Source: Azolla pinnata (Eukaryota > Streptophyta > Polypodiopsida > Salviniales > Salviniaceae). From it: 35,048 nt of DNA. The stretch lies in assembly GCA_037176905.1 (NCBI GenBank), contig JBBBWG010001571.1:1-35048 (forward strand), in the 5' to 3' direction. Positions 28,194-35,048 of this stretch are shown in pieces. The notes beneath the pieces are model-generated. The model was given only the letters and a program-made list of their open reading frames with translations, did not search any database and was not told where the DNA came from. The translations under genes and the position numbers were made by a program. The first letter of the stretch is position 1, and the number at the start of each line of letters is the position of its first letter.

Positions 28194-30000
28194 ATCACGA
28201 GGCGGTCTCAACATAGACAGCGAAAGAAAAGCACATGCTCGCATAGTTTGTTGGGTAAGTGTCTGGGTAAAGCTCTTACATGTATAGATGTTGTTTGGAG
28301 CTTTGAAGAGTGTGTTTTGCTCTGTAGACATTTATGACCTGCATGTGGGGGGAATGCATCAGATTGCGCTTCCAAAATCGAAGCTCCGAAAATAGCCTTT
28401 TTCATCCACAACTGAGAGTTTTTCGAGAATGTTCGCCTTAATCCAGCCCAAGATTTTCAGCGGTGTGTGAACAAAACAGTCTTTCATTCACACACCATTA
28501 GATTAGCAAATTATCTTTGCTTCATCGTTTTTATCGGTCTTGTAATTTTATTGGACATGTGAACTCGTTGGAATCAGATTTTGACCATTATTAATAGAGA
28601 GATATCCAGGATACTTTCTTGATCAACTGGAACCAATAAGTTAACTGGCTTAGATTGATGACTAAAACTAGGAGCAGAAAACATGATGGTATCTTGCAGT
28701 GCATTACATAATCTGTTTTCTTGCAATACATTCTAAAAGCTATATCAGATTTACATAAAAGAAACATGTGTTTGGCTCTAGATCCTGACATATTTCATTT
28801 CACAGTCCATAGGAATATAAGCTTGAAAAACCTTTTCTAATCTCAAAGCAACATAATCGAATACATGACTTTTGTATAAGTCCAACCTTTTGACGAAACT
28901 AGTGTACGAAAAGAAAATGAGAAAATCATTAAAGTCAACTCTATTAGGTATTCGGAATGAAATTATATATGATAACAACAGCTACAAGCTGGCATAGAAA
29001 ATGGAGTTTTCCATCATGAAAAACATTCACAAAACCAAAATTCTGAGAAATTACGATTTCAGTCGACTAGACCAGAATTTCAACCAAAGGTTAAAATGCG
29101 CATGCAAAGTCATTTCTGAAAGAGAGATGGAAACACAACATGATTCTCCTTTACTTCTCCGAGGAATGTCAACAATTGCCTCAAATTTTTGACAGAATGC
29201 CAAACACAGCCATAAAATGTCAATAGACTGCCAAAACCTGCCTTAAATTTTTAATACAACCGGCTTCATATTCCACCCACCTTAAAATTTCAATCGAAAT
29301 GCCAAAACCCTCCTTATAATTTCAATCGAATGCCAAAATCCACCAATTGCCCAGATTAGCATTCAATTAATCACACGCACAAGAAATTTTTCTTCAATAG
29401 ATAATTCCAATCATGGAATCCATGACAACATGTAATATAATAATTCAAGGATTCAAGCACTCACAAAAACAGAATCCACAAACGCTGCCCATAAGAATAC
29501 GGCTCTAATCACACTATTCAGGTGAACCAAATTTTGTTAATTTCTTTCAGCGATACCATTCCTTGATCACTGCATGGATGCTTTATAAACCCATGCAACA
29601 AAAAGAAGAAAAAGAAAACAGGTGGAGCTGTTTATGCGATTGTATAAAGCTGAATTACAATCATCATCATTACATATTTTAAGAATCTGGTTATCATATC
29701 ATCATATATATGTGCTTTCAAATGAGTTTTTCATTTTACTGATCCAAACATGCCCATCTCGTCTCCAAAAGATTTACGTTTCCAATCGGAACCTTCTTTT
29801 TCTATAATATAATCTAAGTATATATATGTATATGATGATGATGCATTCATGTACAGCTCTGCTTTTCTGGGAACAGTGAGCCTCCAGAGCTATTTTTTTA
29901 TCCTTGCTAGCACAATGGACATAAAAGAATCATTCTACAATCAGTGAAGCCTTGAACTACATTGTTATACTTACCAGCAATGAATGGACATAAAGAATCA
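28194..30000 (+). other. convergent intergenic region (3' sides of the decarboxylase and PXN)
   Basis: AT-rich sequence without a coding gene. At 29165-29345 a worn repeat of about 35-55 bp recurs (AATGCCAAA.CC..CCTTAAAATTTCAATCGA and variants, at least four times). Short TATATA and GATGATGAT runs occur at 29818-29845. Confidence 0.5.
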
Positions 30001-33000
30001 TTACGCAATCGGTATGTACTTCAAGGGGACTTTCTTGGTCACCAGAAGCCGAGTTGCCTTCACAAGCTCTTCCTTCACCATAAAGAGAACAGCTGCTGCA
30101 AACACGCTTTGCAGTATCTTTGTTCCCATGCCTTTATAGAAGCCACCAATACCTTCAAATCTAATAATCTTAAATATAGCATCGAATGTGCCTGAAGAAT
30201 TCACACAAAAAAAATGCAGCAAATCAGCAGCTTAAACTTGAAAGAGAACATCCTCACTAACGATTTTAGTACAATCTTGTTACATAAGAAGGTCTTTCTA
30301 GCATCAAATGTCTATCCAACAAAAACACAAAGTAGCTGTTGTAACCCAACATGGAGTCAAAATGTTGTTAATTTTAGTACAACCTAGTTCTGTATAAGAA
30401 CTTGCAGCTTATAAAAAAATCAATGCACAACTCCTAGAAAATCAATTGCAAGCGAATGAACTTCCTAAAAATCAGCAAAATTTAGATAATAAAAGAACTT
30501 AAGTACCAGAATATTGATGCATTTTATCTCCTCCCAGCACTTGCTTTGCTTGGAGCCGTGACTGTCAAAACAGAAAAGCTAGAAATGAAACCCTTGAAGA
30601 AAAATTTACCCCTCCAATATCGGAGACCATAAACAAGAGAAACATCTCTATGAAGAAAATGAAATATAGGGCAGTAGGACATCCAGACACAAAAACCCAT
30701 TTAACTAGAATTGTTGAAAAGTTAAGAGAAAAATGGAAGTGATAACATATCATGCAACCATCATATCACAGTTTCTCTGTAAGTTTCACCTTCACAACAA
30801 GTAAGGGATAAGTAGCAACAGTTGCTCCAAGCTTTGCAATTGCTCCTAGCAAAAATACCTACCAATAAATTTAAACACTCCAAGCGTATTAGCAGAAAGT
30901 AGAACATGTTGACAACAAAGGGTATGAGAATTTTGTGTGTTTATAGAATGTGGTGTATTTCATCATAATTGTTGGAAAAAAATATACATGCATGAATGAA
31001 CAAGGACCAAAGCAAGCAGATAAGAGCGAAATAATAAATAAACCATAATATTTTAGTAATAGAACTTATACATACTACATGAGAATTCCATCTAGTCCTC
31101 GAGCGAAACTAGAGTGGTTCTTATCTGAGGATAATCCAATCCTACAAAATAATATGATGAATTTCATTTGACGTACTTAAAGGGAAAAGAATCTAACCTC
31201 CAAAGCAGTCACATCCAACGACCCTTCTTTTTTTGACGATCGTCTTTTCTTCAAATGCTTCAGCATGCCTTCATACAACATGAACTGTATTGATGGGTTA
31301 CTCACCATTATTAATGTCGGTAATACACCCTTCCAGAAACCCTTTATTCCAGCTTCATTATAGAGATCCTGTATCTGAAAATTTTTAATCGTAATAGATC
31401 AGTATTCTCGAATACTCCTGTGAGTGGAAAATCATAAAAAACACAAACATTTAGAGTGCATTCTTTCCGAAGAAGGCATCTTGAGCTCATAAATAAATGA
31501 ACCGCATGACATGTTCTCTACCAAAATGTCTAACAAACAAATGTCCAAGACTAAAAGAATCGTCACCTACAGCCGTAATTGTACCATAATTATCCGAATT
31601 GGAGGAAGAAGTTTTGTTTGATGGCTCTTGTCCAATGGAGCCCTCTTTTATTATTGACTTTCCTCCCATTCTTTGTGCTTGCTTGAAAGTCTGAGACATG
31701 ATAAGACAACATATGTCTCTCCAAAAACAATTCATATTTGGGTATTAAAAAGGGAACTTTATTAACAATACGATGCTCTGTCATACCTGCATCCGTGTCA
31801 CCACAACCCAAATAGGATTTGTCAGCAAGACATTTAAGCACCTGTGCGCATTGTAACTGATTATGCAACAAAATATAATACAGCTATTTATTCTTTCCAA
31901 AATTTCTGTTGTCTTCCTCCTGTCCATCACAATGGGCTAAACCCTAATGCCAAGACACGCTCTCTATTGCTTTTCCGCTTTATCTTTACCAAAAGCAAAT
32001 CTTACTACGACCACTTGTATATCCAGATGTTCATTTGCATGTCTGCAAGCAGTTATATACATGTGTGCATACCGACAATATGCATTGATGTGACTTGTGT
32101 GAGGTATGTTATATATGTGACATATAGAAAGTGAAAGAAAGAAACAAGGAAGATATGTGAACACCTTCAAGATGGTGCCAGCATATGTGAAACATCGGAT
32201 ACGCTCTGTGTATTTTACTTCGAGGGTCATCAATAACAAAAAAACATCTTTGCCTACAGAATTAACTATAACTGATCACCATAATGATGTCAGGTATCAA
32301 ATGCTGCTATGATCTCCCAAGTGCATATTAACAATAAAAAATAAAGTGCAAATTACCAATCAAAAAACAAAAAACTCCCTTCCCCTGCCTTTAATGCACC
32401 TTTAATCATAAACAGAAATAAATCAGAACATAATCCATGCACATGATTCTCCATTTATCTTCTACCAGAATCCATTATGAACAGATCACAACATCCAAAT
32501 AAAGAATCATTATTATTGTCTGCCACAAGCAATGTGTACATATTTGATGAGAAATTTGCCAATCCATATGGAATGTTCAACTATAGCATAAAGGTGCTGA
32601 ATCCAAATCCAGGATCTTCACCTCTTCAACCTTTACACTCTTTTACCCATTTCAGCTTATGCCAATATTCTCCTGTGAGGTCTACAAGGTCCTGAGCTCA
32701 GAAATTCATGGATTTTCCCCCACCTTCACTCATCAACACAGCATTTAATAACAGCAGATTGTTCAAAAGGACTTTAAACTACACCTGCCTCAGAAGCACA
32801 TGGACTAAATGTCTGTATTGAGAATATCACATCTGCAAATCTGATTTGGAAGAAAGCTCTTACTTGGCACCTTCAGATGCCAATACGCTCGTCAATATTC
32901 ATTTCCATTGTCAATTCAAATACTTTTCTACTGGCTACATTACAAGGCAACATTCCACCCCATATCAACATATCATGAATATTAGTTTTTCCGTTTATTT

Positions 33001-34471
33001 CTAGACAGTGAAATATCAATGGTGAGCCCAACAAAGTAAGCCAGATTTAGTCATGTTGTAAAATATGTTTTGGACTGGTAAATCATATTAGCCTTTCAGA
33101 GATGAAAAGATCACTTTCTTCCTATCATTCTATGTGTTCTTCCATGCATCAACGCATGAAGCCAGTGCTGTACCAGTAACATCAACGGTAATCAGCATGG
33201 TTACACTCCCATTGAATGTAGAGAACAGACATATTCTTAGGATCATCATACCCTAGTACTAGTTTTTTCATCCAAAAGTGTTCTTGTTTTAGCTTCAATC
33301 TGGCACTTCTACAAGCACATCTCACGTGATTATAGCAACTTTTAATCCCAGCATTTAATGTTACTATGCTGGGAACATTAACAGAGCATTGCATACACAC
33401 GATCGATTGACAAAATCAATCCAACTGCTATAACAGTGTATGTCTTACCCTGACAAGGCTGCAACGATCAAGGCAGAAAACATTCCTGTTGTTCCATCTC
33501 CAAAACCCCTCTTCTTTCTTCTCATTGCAATAGCATCTGCTTCATCCTTGAAAAGCTGATAAAAATAGTAGTATACACCCTGTTGATGCAACGCTTGTCT
33601 TTAGGCTCAAGATCATGTCATATAGCCCATATTGCATCTGAAAAGGAGCAATAAAGAGTGCTGAGCATTACACCTGAGAGGCAGCTGTTCCTACTAGAGA
33701 TGGTGCTAACCCCCTGAAAAGGCCTCCCCATCCTTCTTCTTGTAGTACCTGCATCAGCATACAGTTTCAAATTTTGACATGTGAGATAACCTGAATACGA
33801 AAAGAGATACACTTAAGCCAAAATGTTCCTTACCCTGCACAATTCTTTGTATGTGCCTAGAGCATGTTTAGCATCATTCGATAGAGCCCTTTCTGATACT
33901 TGTGTGGAAGAGCTTTTGGCTTTCCTTTCTGTCTGTTGTCTGGTATTAACCTAGTATCACCAAAAGAGTTTTAGCTCTACTAGGTCGCATTGACCTAGCA
34001 GAAATCTATAGAAACCATAAATACGATCATGTTGGTGTTACACATTCTATCTGAAAACTCGAGCTTTGAGCATAGAACTAAAATTTGAGTTTCCCAGCGT
34101 TTAAACTTTGGATGTGCAATTCTTAACACAGTCCACACGGTAGCAAGAGTATTCTTTTCATCTCCTCTCCACAACACCATAGAGCCACAACGAAAATGCT
34201 GAAGTTAAGAGTAACAGAAAGCGAGCACACAAATTGTTTTGATTTCCGCATTGTTTCTTCATCGTAACGTCGAATACAATCACGTTTCAAGTACTCAAGA
34301 TGGGAACGGTTGCAAGTATTCGACATGGAAAGATGAAATCTGGTACAGTTGGAGATCAGATCTTCCTTTCTTACGCATTCCAACACTTACTGCTTGCAAC
34401 GGATATGTCAAAACTTGGGCGATGATTCCGCCTCCAGCTCCAGCCAGACCATTGACCAGCGCATCTGACAT
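30001..34471 (-). CDS. PXN: peroxisomal NAD carrier (mitochondrial carrier family)
   Basis: Imports NAD into peroxisomes in exchange for AMP/ADP; membrane protein of the mitochondrial carrier family, close to Arabidopsis PXN/PMP38. Exons (minus): 34471-34391, 33950-33834, 33748-33674, 33579-33449, 31841-31787, 31690-31571, 31374-31198, 30858-30790, 30561-30507, 30191-30001; all GT-AG, 356 aa. The three carrier repeats are visible: YPLQAVNTRQQ (first signature, with Gln instead of Asp as in the family), NPIWVVVTRMQ, and YPLLVVKSRLQ; also GLAPSLVGTAASQGVYYYFYQ-type helix 2 and SNPSIQFMLYE. N-terminus MSDALVNGLAGAGGG matches the family start, so ATG 34471 is chosen. An upstream in-frame ATG at 34651 would add 60 residues. 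The exon 6 donor is GCT|GTAGGT; the tempting GTAG|GTGACG four bases on breaks the frame. Intron 4 (1.6 kb) holds no gene. Confidence 0.94.
31842..33448 (-). other. PXN intron 4, 1.6 kb, no gene inside
   Basis: AT-rich, unique-looking sequence. Several small frames on both strands (for example 32477-32695 on +) have no recognisable product. No transposon ends were found. Confidence 0.5.
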
Positions 34472-35048
34472 AGCTATAGGCAAAGAACAGGTTCCGACAC
34501 AAGAGCCCAAATCTCTCGAACAGAGAAACCACGACCCAACAGAAGAGCAGGAGTGCCGTGTTCTCTTGATCGAGACGGGGAAGGGAAGGGTGAGAGGGCA
34601 GAGAGAGAATCTGTGGCTTGTCTTTTGGCAGGCGATTCCAGATGGGTGCAAGCAGCCAAAAGCAAGCTAGAGATCGATCTCTCTCTCTCTCACCCCTTCT
34701 CTCTCCTTTGCCTCTTCTTCTGCTTCTGCTTCTTCTTCTTCTTCTTCTTCTTCTTCTTCTTCTGTGGTCTCTTGTTCCGCGCTTTCTCGGGGATGATTCC
34801 TCTGTCTCTCTGTGGGCTCGTCGCTGTGGTGGGCGAAAAACTGTGATTTTTCCAGCTCTTCTCTTTTCCGCTCTTTTTCTGTGAGATGAAGAAGACGAAG
34901 ACGAAGACGAAGATGAACTGAAATGAAATGAAATGAAATGAGAATGAGAATGAGAATGAGAATGAAATGAGAATGAGAATGAGAATGAAGAGAAATATGA
35001 AATGAAGAACTGAATGAATGAGATTTGAAGAAATTGAATGAATGAGTG
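34472..35048 (-). promoter_or_regulatory. PXN 5' leader and promoter side
   Basis: Next to the start codon the gene strand stays open for 60 codons to an upstream in-frame ATG (34651). Beyond lies a (CT)n/(CTT)n block (34677-34762), on the gene strand (GA)n/(GAA)n, a common plant 5' UTR or core promoter composition. Farther out, 34920-35048 is an array of GAATGA / GAAATGA pentamers and hexamers running off the window. No clear TATA box was identified. Confidence 0.5.
34918..35048 (+). repeat. (GAATGA/GAAATG)n array at the window edge
   Basis: Tandem AAATG and GAGAATG units continue to the end of the window; the full length is unknown. The composition resembles the GAAGAAATG array upstream of the SDR but the unit differs. 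Confidence 0.85.

Noticed and set aside
1..35048. CRISPR arrays, operons, prokaryotic elements, tRNA or rRNA genes
   Set aside because: The regular repeats are eukaryotic satellites without unique spacers. No cloverleaf with matching A and B boxes was found; GTTCGAATC at about 6335 has no stems around it.

Overview
This is nuclear DNA of a land plant, almost certainly a flowering plant. Genes have many short GT-AG introns, and the recognisable products are plant families: a BEL1-like TALE homeodomain protein, an SDN-type exonuclease, an NYC1/NOL-like short-chain reductase, a plastid-type uroporphyrinogen decarboxylase and a peroxisomal NAD carrier. Plant-type telomere-like CCCTAAA repeats occur at several places. 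The species cannot be fixed from sequence alone; the GC-rich coding exons of the homeodomain and reductase genes would fit a monocot or an early-diverging angiosperm, but this is weak.

Layout. 1-1595: leader and probable 5' UTR intron. 1596-7423 (+): BEL1-like homeodomain gene, 4 coding exons, 885 aa. 7424-13419: a gene-poor, repeat-rich stretch with duplicated blocks, a low-complexity ORF on the minus strand, microsatellites and a 1.3 kb satellite of telomere-like repeats. 13420-19195 (+): SDN5-like 3'-5' exonuclease, 15 exons, 589 aa, with one GC-AG intron. 20229-22792 (-): NYC1/NOL-like short-chain dehydrogenase/reductase (SDR), 3 exons, 299 aa. 22820-24590: GAA-rich repeats with a 100-N assembly gap and a composite TCTA minisatellite. 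24597-28193 (+): uroporphyrinogen decarboxylase (HEME1 type), 5 exons, 435 aa as modelled. 30001-34471 (-): peroxisomal NAD carrier (PXN), 10 exons, 356 aa. All five gene models splice without a frame break when joined exon by exon.

The main discovery is at 21.5-25.8 kb. The promoter-side sequence, first exon and much of intron 1 of the minus-strand SDR gene are repeated in inverted orientation directly in front of the decarboxylase. The copied exon (24597-24861) is still open for 88 codons, has lost SDR function, keeps its splice donor, and that donor is in exactly the phase (1) needed by the first recognisable decarboxylase exon (25847). No normal transit-peptide exon is visible. The decarboxylase therefore appears to have acquired a new promoter and a new N-terminal leader by exon capture from its neighbour, giving a chimeric gene. 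The SDR itself lacks the usual catalytic Ser and Tyr.

Functionally, two neighbours act in tetrapyrrole metabolism (decarboxylase in synthesis; the SDR's relatives in chlorophyll b turnover), and the inverted duplication would place them under related upstream sequences. The other three genes (development, small-RNA/RNA 3' trimming, peroxisomal cofactor transport) have no evident link to them or to each other.
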